DNA of 64,000 nucleotides from an uncultured Flavobacteriaceae bacterium (GCA_947494205.1 CANLUH010000012.1:1-64000); one strand, 5' to 3'. Positions 43,561 through 53,269 are shown, counted from the first letter of the stretch. Program-made: numbers and translations. Notes: generated from the letters alone by a model not told the origin.

Positions 43561-44904
43561 TTATATCCCAGTATAATTGCTAGGTGTAATCGCTTTTAGT
43601 TCTGTTTTAATAGCATCACTTACCTCTAAGGTATCTATAAAATTAGCAATAGACGTTTTTGTAATGGTTTCGTTAGTACGTGTTAATCCTTTTAAGGCTT
43701 CATAAGGATTTGGATACGCTTCTCTACGTAAAATGGTTTGAATAGCTTCTGCAACAACAGCCCAGTTATTCTCTAAGTCTTGTGCAAATTTAGCCTCGTT
43801 TAATAATAACTTTCCTAAACCTTTTAAAGTAGATTTAAAACCAATTAAGGTATGTCCAAAAGGAACACCTACATTACGTAATACTGTACTGTCTGTAAGG
43901 TCACGTTGTAAACGCGATACAGGTAGTTTTGCAGATAAATGCTCGAAAATAGCATTAGCAATACCTAAATTACCTTCACTGTTTTCAAAATCTATAGGGT
44001 TTACTTTGTGTGGCATAGCGCTACTACCAACTTCTCCAGCTTTAATTTTTTGCTTAAAGTAGTCCATAGATACATAAGTCCAAATATCACGATCTAAATC
44101 TATAAGAATAGTGTTTATACGTTTTAAACAATCGAACAATGCAGCCATATGGTCATAATGTTCAATTTGTGTAGTAGGGAAGGAGTGGTGTAAACCTAGT
44201 TTTTCTTGTACAAAAGTGCTTCCAAAAACTTTCCAATCTATTGTTGGATAAGCGACCTTGTGAGCATTATAATTACCCGTTGCACCACCAAATTTTGCTG
44301 CACTAGGGATATCGTTTAATAAATTAAACTGCTCTTCTAATCTCACTACAAAAACTTCAATCTCTTTACCTAATCTAGTAGGCGAAGCAGGTTGTCCGTG
44401 AGTTCTAGCTAGCATTGGGATATCTGCCCATTCCTTAGCTAAAACTTTTAGGCGCTCTAAAACGGCGAAATATTCAGGAACATAAACATCGTTCATGGCA
44501 TCCTTAATACTTAAAGGAACAGCAGTATTATTAATATCTTGAGAGGTTAATCCGAAATGGATAAACTCTTTATAATCACTTAAATTTAAAGCATCAAATT
44601 TTTCCTTAATAAAGTATTCAACAGCTTTTACATCGTGGTTTGTTACTTTCTCTATATCTTTTATAGCCTGAGCATCTTCCGAAGAAAAGTCCTTATAAAT
44701 AGCACGTAGTTGTTCGAAAACCGAAGCGTCTACTTTAGATAGTTGAGGTAGCGGTTGTTCGCAAAGCGCAATAAAGTATTCTATTTCTACTAAAACGCGA
44801 TACTTAATTAATGCTTCTTCAGAAAAGTAATTGGTTAAAACATCGACCTTATTTCTATAACGACCATCTATTGGCGAAATAGCATTTAATGTTGATACTG
44901 ACAT
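43561..44904 (-). CDS. purB: Adenylosuccinate lyase
   Basis: A 447-residue enzyme, full length. The fumarase/aspartase superfamily signature GEVGSSAMPHKVNPI is present near residue 290, with TSQDINNTA and ARTHGQPASPT upstream. It splits adenylosuccinate and SAICAR in purine synthesis. It stands alone; a HEAT-like gene lies upstream on the same strand 123 bases away. Confidence 0.96.
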   Translation of the reverse strand: MSVSTLNAISPIDGRYRNKVDVLTNYFSEEALIKYRVLVEIEYFIALCEQPLPQLSKVDASVFEQLRAIYKDFSSEDAQAIKDIEKVTNHDVKAVEYFIKEKFDALNLSDYKEFIHFGLTSQDINNTAVPLSIKDAMNDVYVPEYFAVLERLKVLAKEWADIPMLARTHGQPASPTRLGKEIEVFVVRLEEQFNLLNDIPSAAKFGGATGNYNAHKVAYPTIDWKVFGSTFVQEKLGLHHSFPTTQIEHYDHMAALFDCLKRINTILIDLDRDIWTYVSMDYFKQKIKAGEVGSSAMPHKVNPIDFENSEGNLGIANAIFEHLSAKLPVSRLQRDLTDSTVLRNVGVPFGHTLIGFKSTLKGLGKLLLNEAKFAQDLENNWAVVAEAIQTILRREAYPNPYEALKGLTRTNETITKTSIANFIDTLEVSDAIKTELKAITPSNYTGI

Positions 44905-45026
44905 AGTGTGTGTTGTGTTGTTGTTTTTTTGAAAGGGGCAAAGATAGGTTTTTGTATGCCGAATTACGAATTACGAATTATGATTTTTTGAAGTAATATG
45001 ATTTCTTATTTATAATAACCGAAATA

Positions 45027-45590
45027 CTATTTTTTAATTTGTTTTAAAATGCGTCTTGCTCTGGCTTTAAAACCTGAGCTTTGCATTTGGTAATCGCGTT
45101 CTAGAATCATAACCAGTTCTGGGTGAATCCAGTCGTATTCTCTACCTAATAAATACAACGTATTCATAGCGTATGCTTTAGGCGCTATCTTTTCATCGTT
45201 TATCATCCAGTCGAAACAGGCTTCAATAATTTTTTCACGATGTATTGGAGATAATGTAGATTGTATTCTGTTTTCGGTTTTAGCGTAATATGCGGTTATT
45301 AAATATTCGCAAACTTTAGCAACAGGTCTTACCGCAGAGTCTAAATGCACTTTATGTATTGAGCTTGTAAATGAATCTAAATACGGAATAACGGCCTCTA
45401 TATCTTTACCACACATAAACTCGAAAACCCATGCCGCTCTTGGGGAAATTTTATCGTTAACCATAAATAAAATATCTAATAGTATGGGCACTAAGTCTGG
45501 ATTATCTATAACTAAATTTGAATAATATAAACGTTTCTCACGAGAATGATTTACATAATTTAATTCCTGATATAAGTCTTCTTTAGTCAA
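45027..45590 (-). CDS. HEAT-repeat-like protein of unknown function
   Basis: A 187-residue protein of paired helices: DNPDLVPILLDILFMVND, SPRAAWVFEFMCGKD and AVIPYLDSFTSSIHKVHLDS look like HEAT-type repeats. No signal peptide or catalytic motif is visible. It lies upstream of purB and divergent from a haem-binding-domain gene (37-base gap). Cytosolic scaffold-like role suspected. Confidence 0.6.
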   Translation of the reverse strand: MTKEDLYQELNYVNHSREKRLYYSNLVIDNPDLVPILLDILFMVNDKISPRAAWVFEFMCGKDIEAVIPYLDSFTSSIHKVHLDSAVRPVAKVCEYLITAYYAKTENRIQSTLSPIHREKIIEACFDWMINDEKIAPKAYAMNTLYLLGREYDWIHPELVMILERDYQMQSSGFKARARRILKQIKK

Positions 45591-45627
45591 CGATTTTGTA
45601 TTTTGAGCGCTTTAAAAGTAATAAATA

Positions 45628-46104
45628 ATGAAACTACTCAAAAAAATACTATTCGTTTTATTGGCAATTTTTATAGTGGCTCAGTTTTTTGGACCAGAAA
45701 AAAATGAAGGAGATATGGCATCTATAAATGCATTTTTAGAAGATACTAATCCGCCAGAGCAAGTAAAAGCTATTTTGCAAGAAAGTTGTTTCGATTGCCA
45801 CAGTGATGTAACAAAATACCCTTGGTATAATTCTATAACGCCTGTTAATTATTGGTTGGCAGATCATATAGAACATGGTTCTAAACATTTTAATGTCTCT
45901 AAATGGGAAGGGAATTCTGTAAAACGAAAAGACCATAAATTTGAGGAACTTATAGAAATGGTAGAAGCTAAAGAAATGCCATTACCGTCTTACACATGGA
46001 CACATAGCGAGGCTAATTTAACAGATGAACAAATAGAAGCGGTTATTAAGTGGGCAAAAAATGTGCGCTTAAAATACCAATTAACTATGCCAAAACCAGA
46101 ATAA
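45628..46104 (+). CDS. Haem-binding domain protein (CxxCH)
   Basis: A 158-residue exported protein with an N-terminal membrane anchor or signal (residues 4-20). SCFDCHSDVTKYPWYN holds one CxxCH motif (about residues 54-58), followed by WLADHIEHGSKHFNVSKWE and KEMPLPSYTWTHSEANLT, the pattern of the flavobacterial haem-binding domain family. Probably binds one c-type haem in the periplasm. Confidence 0.82.
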   Translation: MKLLKKILFVLLAIFIVAQFFGPEKNEGDMASINAFLEDTNPPEQVKAILQESCFDCHSDVTKYPWYNSITPVNYWLADHIEHGSKHFNVSKWEGNSVKRKDHKFEELIEMVEAKEMPLPSYTWTHSEANLTDEQIEAVIKWAKNVRLKYQLTMPKPE

Positions 46105-46290
46105 TTAGCATAATTCTTACAGTTGTATGTTGTATAAGTCGTTGCTATAATGTTATTTAAATGCTAAAGTCCAGTTAAACAATAGGATATTTATTGGGAA
46201 TTTTAAGATTAGTATTTATATTTGTATTGTAGGAAAATTGAACTACTCAATTGCTATTAACCGTGTAAATTAATCCATTCCCTATACAAT

Positions 46291-47523
46291 TTGAAAAAAC
46301 AGTTACTAATTATTGGTTTCGTATGGCCTGAACCAAAGAGCTCTGCTGCAGGAAGCAGAATGATGCATCTTATAGAAATTTTCCAATCTAAAGCATACGA
46401 CATTACATTTGCGACATCTTGTGCAAAAAGTGACAATGCTTTCGATTTAGAAAGTATTGGTGTTATTACAAAAGCTATTACATTAAACGACTCTAGTTTC
46501 GATGTATTTATAAAAGAATTAAATCCAGATATTGTACTTTTTGATCGTTTTATGATTGAAGAACAATACGGTTGGCGCGTTGCAGAACAATGTCCACATG
46601 CTTTAAGACTATTGGATACAGAAGATTTACATTGTCTACGAAAAGGAAGAAAGCAAGCACTTAAAGATAACACTGTTTTTGATATTGATCATTTATATAA
46701 TGACGTTGCAAAACGAGAAATAGCAAGTATTTACAGGTGCGATTTATCTATAATGATTTCTGAAGTTGAAATAGAAATATTAAAACATCAGTTTAAAGTA
46801 GATGAGCATTTATTGCAGTATTTACCATTTTTATTAGATTCTATTTCCTTAAAATCTCAAAAAGAGTTACCAAACTACAAAAAGCGAGAACATTTTATAA
46901 CCGTTGGTAATTTTTTACACGAACCTAATGTTGATGGCTTAATTCATTTAAAGGAAAATATATGGCCTTTTATTCGTAAAAAACTACCTAAAGCAGAAAT
47001 CCATGTTTATGGAGCATACGAATCTCAAAAAGCAAACCAACTCCATAGTGTTGAAGATGGCTTTTTAATAAAAGGATTTGTAGAAGATATAAATGAAGTT
47101 ATGCAGCATTACAGGGTATGTTTAGTGCCACTTCGTTTTGGTGCCGGTCTAAAAGGGAAGATTGTAGATGCCATGTTAAATGGTACTCCTTGTGTAACAA
47201 CTAGTATTGGGGCAGAAGGTATGTATGGAGATTTAGATCCTAATGGCTTCGTAGAAGACGATCCAAAAGAATTTACTATTAAGGCGATTGAATTATACAC
47301 TAATAAAATATTTTGGGCAGGAAAACAGAAAAACGGTGTTAAAATTATTAATATTCGTTTTGATAAACTATTATTTACTGCCGATTTTTTACACCGATTA
47401 GAACTACTTCAAAATGGTCTAGAAGCGCATCGTAAAAGTAATTTTACAGGAACGATGTTAATGCACCATACATTACAAAGTACAAAGTATATGAGTAAAT
47501 GGATAGAAGAGAAGAATAAGTAA
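46291..47523 (+). CDS. GT4-like glycosyltransferase
   Basis: A 410-residue GT-B fold enzyme. The C-terminal half has REHFITVGNFLHEPNVDGLI, EIHVYGAYES and VCLVPLRFGAGLKGKIVDAM, the last two giving the donor-binding pattern with GxGLKGK followed by GTPCVTTSIGAEG. The start is TTG at 46291; no ATG or GTG in frame upstream. Its acceptor is unknown; it is isolated from other envelope genes. Confidence 0.8.
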   Translation: MKKQLLIIGFVWPEPKSSAAGSRMMHLIEIFQSKAYDITFATSCAKSDNAFDLESIGVITKAITLNDSSFDVFIKELNPDIVLFDRFMIEEQYGWRVAEQCPHALRLLDTEDLHCLRKGRKQALKDNTVFDIDHLYNDVAKREIASIYRCDLSIMISEVEIEILKHQFKVDEHLLQYLPFLLDSISLKSQKELPNYKKREHFITVGNFLHEPNVDGLIHLKENIWPFIRKKLPKAEIHVYGAYESQKANQLHSVEDGFLIKGFVEDINEVMQHYRVCLVPLRFGAGLKGKIVDAMLNGTPCVTTSIGAEGMYGDLDPNGFVEDDPKEFTIKAIELYTNKIFWAGKQKNGVKIINIRFDKLLFTADFLHRLELLQNGLEAHRKSNFTGTMLMHHTLQSTKYMSKWIEEKNK

Positions 47524-47669
47524 ATTCTCTTTTTATTTAAAGCTGATTTTAATTTTTGTTTTTAACTGTTTTTTAGGAAAGAGAAAAAATCAAGACCAGT
47601 TCTTAGCATATTATAGTTTTTTGATACTACTTTTTTTAAGTAAATTCACGGTATTAAATAACTTTAATT

Positions 47670-49220
47670 ATGAAGCACTTTTTTAAACTATTATTTGTTT
47701 TACTATTATCGATTAGTGTAAACGCGCAAATGAATTCTAAAGAGATAGATTCGTTAGTAAATTATGCTATGGGTAAATTTAATGTTGCAGGGATGTCTGT
47801 TGCAGTAGTTAAAGACGGTAAAATTATTCATAATAAAGGCTATGGAATTACATCTATTGAAACAAAACTGCCCGTAAACCAACATACACAATTTGCTATA
47901 GCATCAAATAGTAAATCTTTTACAACGGCAGCATTAGCTATTCTTGTTGAAGAAGGGAAGATTAATTGGTTAGATAAAGTGAAAGATCATATCCCAGAAT
48001 TTACAATGTATAATAAATATGTTGAAGATAATTTTAATATTCAAGATTTAGTAACACATCGTAGTGGTTTACCTTTAGGCATGGGAGATTTAATGTTCTT
48101 TCCTGATGGTTCAGATTTCACCATAGATGATTTATTAGCAAGTTTTCAGCATTTTAAACCAGAATCTGCTTTTAGGACAAAATGGGATTATGATAATTTA
48201 CTCTATCTAGTAGCTGGAGAACTTATAGCTAGAAAAAGTGGAATGACATGGGAAGATTTTATTGAAAAGCGTATACTAACACCATTAAATATGGATAATA
48301 CATACGCATCCTTAGATCATATTAAGGATACAAGCAATTTGTCTGCTTCGCATTCTACAGAAACAGGTGACATTAGAATAATACCTACATTTAAAGAAAT
48401 GATTAATGGTGCTGCTGGTGGTATTTTTTCTAATGTAGACGATTTGTCTCAATGGATGCTTTTACACTTAAATAAAGGTAAATATGGAACGGACTTAAAA
48501 GAACGTCTGTTTTCTGCAGAAAACCATAGAGAAATGTGGAAAATGCACACGGTTTTGGATAGCGGTTTTAACCCACGCTACAATACTCATTTTTCAGGAT
48601 ATGGACTAGGTTGGTTTATATCAGACGTAAAAGGAAATCTAAAAGTAGAGCACAGTGGCGGTTTGCCTGGTATGTTATCTAATACAGTAATGATTCCAGA
48701 TTTAAATTTAGGCTTTGTTATTTTAACAAATACTAGTAATGACGGAGGTCTTTTATTTTCGGCACTTAGTAATGCTATTGTAGATAAATATTTAGGATTA
48801 GATGATTTTAAATGGGTAGACAAGTATTCTAATTATTTTAATAATAAGGTTAAAGAAAATGATGGTTTCACAAAAAAAGTTTGGGAAGATGTAGCGTCTG
48901 CAGATACGTCAAAAATTAAACATGAAAATTATGTAGGGCAATACAAAGATAATTGGTTTGGTATTATGGAAGTATACAGAAAAGATGATAAATTATATAT
49001 AAAATCCCATCGTTCTCCCAAATTAAATGGAGAGCTTCAATATTATAAAAATCAAACTTTTGCTGTAAAATGGGAATACCAAGATATGAATGCAGATGTA
49101 TTTATAACTTTTGGTATAGATTTTAGAGATATAGCGCAAAACATGAAAATAAAAGGCATTTCTCCAGATATAGACTTTAGTTTCGATTTTCAACACCTAG
49201 ACCTAAAACGTATAAATTAA
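47670..49220 (+). CDS. Serine hydrolase, beta-lactamase/class C family
   Basis: A 516-residue exported protein (signal peptide to about residue 19, SVNAQ). The penicillin-binding fold has SxxK at S79-K82, YxN in WDYDNLLY, and HSG near residue 329 in place of KTG. About 130 residues of beta-rich C-terminal domain follow (from about residue 390). Such proteins are esterases or peptidases more often than true beta-lactamases. It lies five bases before the AhpD-like gene. Confidence 0.83.
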   Translation: MKHFFKLLFVLLLSISVNAQMNSKEIDSLVNYAMGKFNVAGMSVAVVKDGKIIHNKGYGITSIETKLPVNQHTQFAIASNSKSFTTAALAILVEEGKINWLDKVKDHIPEFTMYNKYVEDNFNIQDLVTHRSGLPLGMGDLMFFPDGSDFTIDDLLASFQHFKPESAFRTKWDYDNLLYLVAGELIARKSGMTWEDFIEKRILTPLNMDNTYASLDHIKDTSNLSASHSTETGDIRIIPTFKEMINGAAGGIFSNVDDLSQWMLLHLNKGKYGTDLKERLFSAENHREMWKMHTVLDSGFNPRYNTHFSGYGLGWFISDVKGNLKVEHSGGLPGMLSNTVMIPDLNLGFVILTNTSNDGGLLFSALSNAIVDKYLGLDDFKWVDKYSNYFNNKVKENDGFTKKVWEDVASADTSKIKHENYVGQYKDNWFGIMEVYRKDDKLYIKSHRSPKLNGELQYYKNQTFAVKWEYQDMNADVFITFGIDFRDIAQNMKIKGISPDIDFSFDFQHLDLKRIN

Positions 49221-49225
49221 TTAGT

Positions 49226-49831
49226 ATGAGTTGGATAAAAGTAATCTCCTATAATGAAGCAGAATCACGTTTAAAAAAAGTTTACGATAAAGTTAAAGGA
49301 CCAAACAATACTATAGATAATGTATTAACCATACACAGTTTAAGACCACACACTTTGATTGGGCATATGGCGTTGTATAAAAATGTGTTGCATAATTCTA
49401 ACAATACATTACCTAAATGGTATTTGGAAACGGTTGGTGTATATGTTAGTAATCTTAATAACTGTGAATATTGTGTAACGCACCATTTTGCAGGATTACA
49501 ACGCTTATTAAATGACAAAGAAAAGTCTGAGCAGCTTTACAAAGCAATTAAAGCAGATAGCTTAAAAGGTGCTTTAGAAGAAAAATTAATAGTAGGGTTA
49601 GAATATGCTAAACAGATTACTGTAGATCATAATAGTCTAAATGAAGGTGTTATTGTAAATCTTAGATTAAACGGATTTACAGATGGTGAGATTTTAGAGT
49701 TAAATCAAGTAGCGAGTTATTTTAATTATGTTAATAGAACTGTACTAGGGCTGGGAGTAACTACAGATGGTGATATTTTAGGGTTATCTCCTAATGATAG
49801 CGATGATGCAGAAAACTGGAACCATTCCTAA
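49226..49831 (+). CDS. AhpD-like carboxymuconolactone decarboxylase family protein
   Basis: A 201-residue protein. The redox motif NNCEYCVTHHFAGL has C80, C83 and H87, as in AhpD and peroxidase-related (YNFM/YurZ) proteins. EEKLIVGLEYAKQITVDH and DGEILELNQVASYFNYVNRT match the later helices. It probably reduces peroxides or acts as a thiol oxidoreductase; substrate unknown. Co-transcribed with the serine hydrolase. Confidence 0.85.
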   Translation: MSWIKVISYNEAESRLKKVYDKVKGPNNTIDNVLTIHSLRPHTLIGHMALYKNVLHNSNNTLPKWYLETVGVYVSNLNNCEYCVTHHFAGLQRLLNDKEKSEQLYKAIKADSLKGALEEKLIVGLEYAKQITVDHNSLNEGVIVNLRLNGFTDGEILELNQVASYFNYVNRTVLGLGVTTDGDILGLSPNDSDDAENWNHS

Positions 49832-49850
49832 CGATATTTTTTATAATATA

Positions 49851-49886
49851 AAAAGCCTAGCTATTCTTTTAGAATAACTAGGCTTT
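49851..49886. terminator. Terminator between convergent genes
   Basis: AAAGCCTAG(C)TATTC pairs with GAATA(A)CTAGGCTTT, with one mismatch. It serves the AhpD-like gene (+) and the J-domain gene (-). Confidence 0.75.
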
Positions 49887-49906
49887 ATTGTTTACAAACA
49901 TAATTT

Positions 49907-50353
49907 CTATGCTTCCTGTAAACTTTTCTTTATCTTTCTATAAGTATACGTATTGAAGATATTTCTTTTTGCAAAACGTGTTTGTTTATCCGATTGTGCA
50001 AATTTTATATATAAAGCTTTGTTTACCCCAAAAAACTCATAAGTATTGCCATCTAAAAAAGTGACTTCAAGTAAAAGTCCTTTATGTTTCCAATCCATAA
50101 TAACACTATTTATTGTAGTATTATACTCTTCTAAATTAGCTTCAATTGTTTCTGGAGCAATACTAACTAAAAAATGGTAACCATCTATTATTTGACGACT
50201 TTTAAGCTCAGCTTCCTTAGCTTTATCGTCTCCTTCTTGAAATTTATCTGGGTGCCATTCTTTTACTAAATTTCTATAAGATTTTTTTAATGTTTTTAAT
50301 GACATATCATTCTCAACATTAAATAACTTTTTGTATTCATTAATACGCTTCAT
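49907..50353 (-). CDS. J-domain protein with C-terminal KTSC-like domain
   Basis: A 148-residue protein. The N-terminal J domain (about 4-60) has HPD at H34-D36 in KEWHPDKF, required for stimulating DnaK. The C-terminal 60 residues, with LLLEVTFLDGNTYEFFGVNKALY and KIKKSL at the end, match the KTSC domain. KTSC lacks a known function; linked to a J domain it may bring a client to DnaK. No zinc-finger or Gly/Phe-rich region. Confidence 0.75.
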   Translation of the reverse strand: MKRINEYKKLFNVENDMSLKTLKKSYRNLVKEWHPDKFQEGDDKAKEAELKSRQIIDGYHFLVSIAPETIEANLEEYNTTINSVIMDWKHKGLLLEVTFLDGNTYEFFGVNKALYIKFAQSDKQTRFAKRNIFNTYTYRKIKKSLQEA

Positions 50354-50471
50354 AAGGCTGCTTTTTCTAAAATAAGGCGCAAAGGTAGGGTTTCTTTTAA
50401 GATTGGTAATTAGAATCTTAAAAAGATTTGTAGTTAATAATTAAGCGGTCTCTTTTAAAAGGGGCAATACT

Positions 50472-50909
50472 TTATGAGTTCGTCCAGAAATACTGTAAAT
50501 CGCTATCAATTTTCCAACCTAAGCTTTCATAGAGATGTTGTGCAGGGTTCGTTGTTGCTGTTTGTAAACCAATACCTTTATAGTTGAGTATTTTGCATTG
50601 TGCTTTGGCTTGATTCATTAAAGCAACACCAATCCCTTTTTTACGATAATTGACATCTACGTATAAATCGTTTAAAATAAATATGGGTTGCATGGCAACA
50701 GATGAAAAGCTATGGAATAGATGTGTAAATCCTGCAGGGGTATTATCTACATAAGCAATATAGATAATAGTGTCTTGTGCTGTTAAACGTGTTTTTATAA
50801 AAGGTTTTACACCTTCAATATCGCTATCTTGTTTGTAAAATACACGATAGCCATTAAATAAAGGTGCTAAATCGTTTAGGTGCGTTATGTCTGCTCTAAT
50901 AATTTTCAT
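50472..50909 (-). CDS. GNAT family N-acetyltransferase
   Basis: A 145-residue GNAT enzyme. The acetyl-CoA loop is RKKGIGVALMNQAKAQC (about residues 88-104), preceded by LNDLYVDVNYR and followed by GIGLQTATTNPAQHLYESLGW. Complete for a single domain. Substrate unknown. It follows the structure of aminoglycoside- or amine-type acetyltransferases only loosely. Confidence 0.87.
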   Translation of the reverse strand: MKIIRADITHLNDLAPLFNGYRVFYKQDSDIEGVKPFIKTRLTAQDTIIYIAYVDNTPAGFTHLFHSFSSVAMQPIFILNDLYVDVNYRKKGIGVALMNQAKAQCKILNYKGIGLQTATTNPAQHLYESLGWKIDSDLQYFWTNS

Positions 50910-50917
50910 AAGTATTC

Positions 50918-50954
50918 AAAAAAAAAATCTGTAACCAAAGTTACAGATTTTAAT
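50918..50954 (-). terminator. Terminator before the GNAT gene
   Basis: AAATCTGTAAC pairs with GTTACAGATTT around CAAA, with T's after it on the minus strand. It ends the upstream coiled-coil gene. Confidence 0.8.
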
Positions 50955-50969
50955 ATTTTATAAGTAAAA

Positions 50970-51605
50970 CTATTTATTGCCAGATTTATGTTTGTTTATT
51001 TCATCTTGTAATTGGCGTCTTACTTTTTGTTCTCTTTCTAAAGCGACCCTTCTATGTTCTTCAAATTGCTCTTCGGTTTCAGCTAATGTTGCTTTCGCTT
51101 GTTTAGTAATAGAGTTGCTGCTTTTAAATCTGTATATAAATAATAATAGTAATGCAAACAATCCTGCAATTATAGACCACATTAGTGTATTATAGCCTCC
51201 TTTGCTCATTTGTATACCAAATAGAGACATACTATCTTTTTCTGTATTAGTTAACTCTAACGTACCTTGTGTAGTTGAAAGGTCAGCTTTTAATTTTTCA
51301 ATATCCTGAGCTTGTTTACTCACTGTAGCTTTTGTATCGTTTAAATTTTTATGTACAGCTTTTAGAGAGTCTAGAACATTACCTTTTAATTTTAAAACCC
51401 AGTTTCTTTTTATTACTTCGTAAGATTGTCTGCGCTCATCATTCCAGTTACTCGATTTTGTAATAATATATTCAAACTGGTCGCTAATACTTCCACCATC
51501 TAAAGACAATGCTTTTTCTGTTGTGTTTTGAGGTGTTTGTGCTTGTGTGCTTAAAGAGAAAAAAGCGACTAAAATTAGTGCTAAAGTAAATTTAAATTGG
51601 TTCAT
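50970..51605 (-). CDS. Exported coiled-coil membrane protein
   Basis: A 211-residue protein. Signal peptide (MNQFKFTLALILVAFFSLST, cut near AQA), an extracytoplasmic coiled coil (about 85-125), one membrane helix (about 140-160) and a cytoplasmic charged helix (RRVALEREQKVRRQLQDEI). The frame extends to a TTG at 51632, but the ATG at 51605 begins the signal peptide properly. No methyltransferase fold is visible, whatever homologues are called. Function unknown. Confidence 0.6.
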   Translation of the reverse strand: MNQFKFTLALILVAFFSLSTQAQTPQNTTEKALSLDGGSISDQFEYIITKSSNWNDERRQSYEVIKRNWVLKLKGNVLDSLKAVHKNLNDTKATVSKQAQDIEKLKADLSTTQGTLELTNTEKDSMSLFGIQMSKGGYNTLMWSIIAGLFALLLLFIYRFKSSNSITKQAKATLAETEEQFEEHRRVALEREQKVRRQLQDEINKHKSGNK

Positions 51606-51671
51606 ACAGGGAGTTAGTTTAATTATACTCAATATTACGAAAAAAGATTAATTATAGAAATTTTTATAGTA

Positions 51672-51700
51672 AAAAGCCTCACTTTGGTGAGGCTTTTATA
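51672..51700 (-). terminator. Terminator after the GAPDH gene
   Basis: AAAAGCCTCAC pairs with GTGAGGCTTTT across a short loop, with T's on the minus strand. It lies about 55 bases past the GAPDH stop codon. Confidence 0.8.
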
Positions 51701-51755
51701 TATACGTTAAAATAACTGTGTTTAGATGTTTTTTAAAACACAATATTTTAGTCTA

Positions 51756-53204
51756 CTAGTAATAAGTAAAACGTCTTACTTTTGCAATATGCTTTGCTAA
51801 ACGAATAACTTGATGACTGTAACCATACTCGTTATCGTACCAAATGTATAGTACAGCATTTTTACCATCCTTACGAACAATAGTTGCTTTACTATCGTAA
51901 ATAGAAGGAGCAGAGCTACCAACAATATCGCTAGATACTAATTCGTCACTCATTTCATATTTAATTTGCTCTACTAAATCACCTTCTAAAGCATATTTTT
52001 TTAAAGTAGCATTCATGCTATCTACGCTTGCTTTAGATTCTAATTCTAAATTTAAAATAGCTAAAGACCCGTTTGGTACAGGAACACGAATAGCATTAGA
52101 AGTTAATTTACCTTCAAAACTTGGTAATGCTTTAGAGACAGCTGCTCCAGCTCCAGTTTCTGTAATAACCATATTTAATGCTGCTGCACGGCCACGACGG
52201 TATTTTTTATGGAAATTATCTACTAAGTTTTGATCGTTAGTATAGGCGTGAATTGTTTCTAAGTGTCCACTTTTTACACCGTATGTATCTTCAACGGCTT
52301 TTAAAATAGGTGTTATAGCATTTGTTGTACAAGATGCAGCAGAAAAGATATCTAATTCATCTGGATTGTTTTCTAAATGGTTTACACCATAAACAATATT
52401 AGGGATGCCTTTTCCTGGCGCTGTTAACAATACTTTGTCTGCACCTTTAGAAGATTGTAATCTTGTTAATGCTTCTTTATCTCTAAATACACCTGTGTTA
52501 TCAATAATTAAAGCATTATCAATACCATATTTAGTGTAATCGATATCTTCTGGTTGGTTAGCAGAAATTATTTTAACGGTTGTTCCGTTAATAATTAAAG
52601 CTTCTTTTTCTAGATCTATAGCTACAGTTCCAGAGAACTCACCGTGTACAGAATCGTTACGTAATAGAGCAGCTCTTTTTTCTAAAACAACAGCATCTAC
52701 TTTACCACGAGTTACAATAGCTCTTAAACGTAATTGACTTCCTTTTCCAGTTCTAGTCATTAACTCTCTAGCCACTAAACGTCCAATACGTCCAAAACCA
52801 TAAAGCACTACATCTTTAGGAGTAATAGCTTCGTTGTTGTTAGCATCTTTTAGTTTGTTAGCTACAAAAGCCATAGCATTGCTATACTTTTTCTCCTCTA
52901 AATGATACTCGTAAGTTAACTTACCAATGTCTAATTTTGCAGGAGGAACATCTAATGTTTTTATAGCTTGTGCTATTTCTACAGAATCGAAAACCGAAAT
53001 TGGCTTTTGTACAAACTCTCCAGCATATTCGTGAAGGTTTAAAATCTGGCTTACGTTTCTATCTATTAATTGATTTCTAAAAATCACTAACTCGATAGAC
53101 TTATCGTACCAAAGATCACTTACAATTTTAATAAACTCTACAGTAGCTCTACGTCTATCTGCTTGAAACGCTAATTCGCTTTCGTAACTTTCTTTAACAG
53201 GCAT
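51756..53204 (-). CDS. gap: Glyceraldehyde-3-phosphate dehydrogenase, N-terminally extended
   Basis: A 482-residue enzyme. The NAD-binding loop YGFGRIGRL (135-143) begins only after a 125-residue helical N-terminal region, whereas ordinary GapA starts with this loop. The catalytic SAASCTTNAITPI has the active-site cysteine C292. It converts glyceraldehyde-3-phosphate to 1,3-bisphosphoglycerate. The long form recurs in Bacteroidota and may differ in direction or cofactor use; that is not decidable here. A promoter candidate lies at 53240-53269. Confidence 0.93.
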   Translation of the reverse strand: MPVKESYESELAFQADRRRATVEFIKIVSDLWYDKSIELVIFRNQLIDRNVSQILNLHEYAGEFVQKPISVFDSVEIAQAIKTLDVPPAKLDIGKLTYEYHLEEKKYSNAMAFVANKLKDANNNEAITPKDVVLYGFGRIGRLVARELMTRTGKGSQLRLRAIVTRGKVDAVVLEKRAALLRNDSVHGEFSGTVAIDLEKEALIINGTTVKIISANQPEDIDYTKYGIDNALIIDNTGVFRDKEALTRLQSSKGADKVLLTAPGKGIPNIVYGVNHLENNPDELDIFSAASCTTNAITPILKAVEDTYGVKSGHLETIHAYTNDQNLVDNFHKKYRRGRAAALNMVITETGAGAAVSKALPSFEGKLTSNAIRVPVPNGSLAILNLELESKASVDSMNATLKKYALEGDLVEQIKYEMSDELVSSDIVGSSAPSIYDSKATIVRKDGKNAVLYIWYDNEYGYSHQVIRLAKHIAKVRRFTYY

Positions 53205-53239
53205 TAGTTTAAATGTTTTGTGTGTTGTTAAATTTTTTG

Positions 53240-53269
53240 CAAAAGTATAGATTTCAAACGTTTTCGTAA
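53240..53269 (-). promoter_or_regulatory. Promoter candidate for the GAPDH gene
   Basis: On the minus strand TTA (53269-53267), a 19-base spacer and TACTTTTG (53247-53240) fit the Bacteroidota consensus with one -33 mismatch. Confidence 0.5.

Noticed and set aside
44961-44981. Short tandem GAATTAC repeat before purB
   Set aside because: Three copies of 7 bases in an AT-rich spacer are common in this kind of genome; no function is supported.
45027-45590. Part of adenylosuccinate lyase because it lies beside purB
   Set aside because: The complete purB is separate and this protein has only helical repeat sequence without lyase motifs.
50970-51605. tRNA (guanine-N1) methyltransferase, a name that homologues may carry
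   Set aside because: The protein is a signal peptide plus coiled coil plus one membrane helix, with no SPOUT methyltransferase motif.
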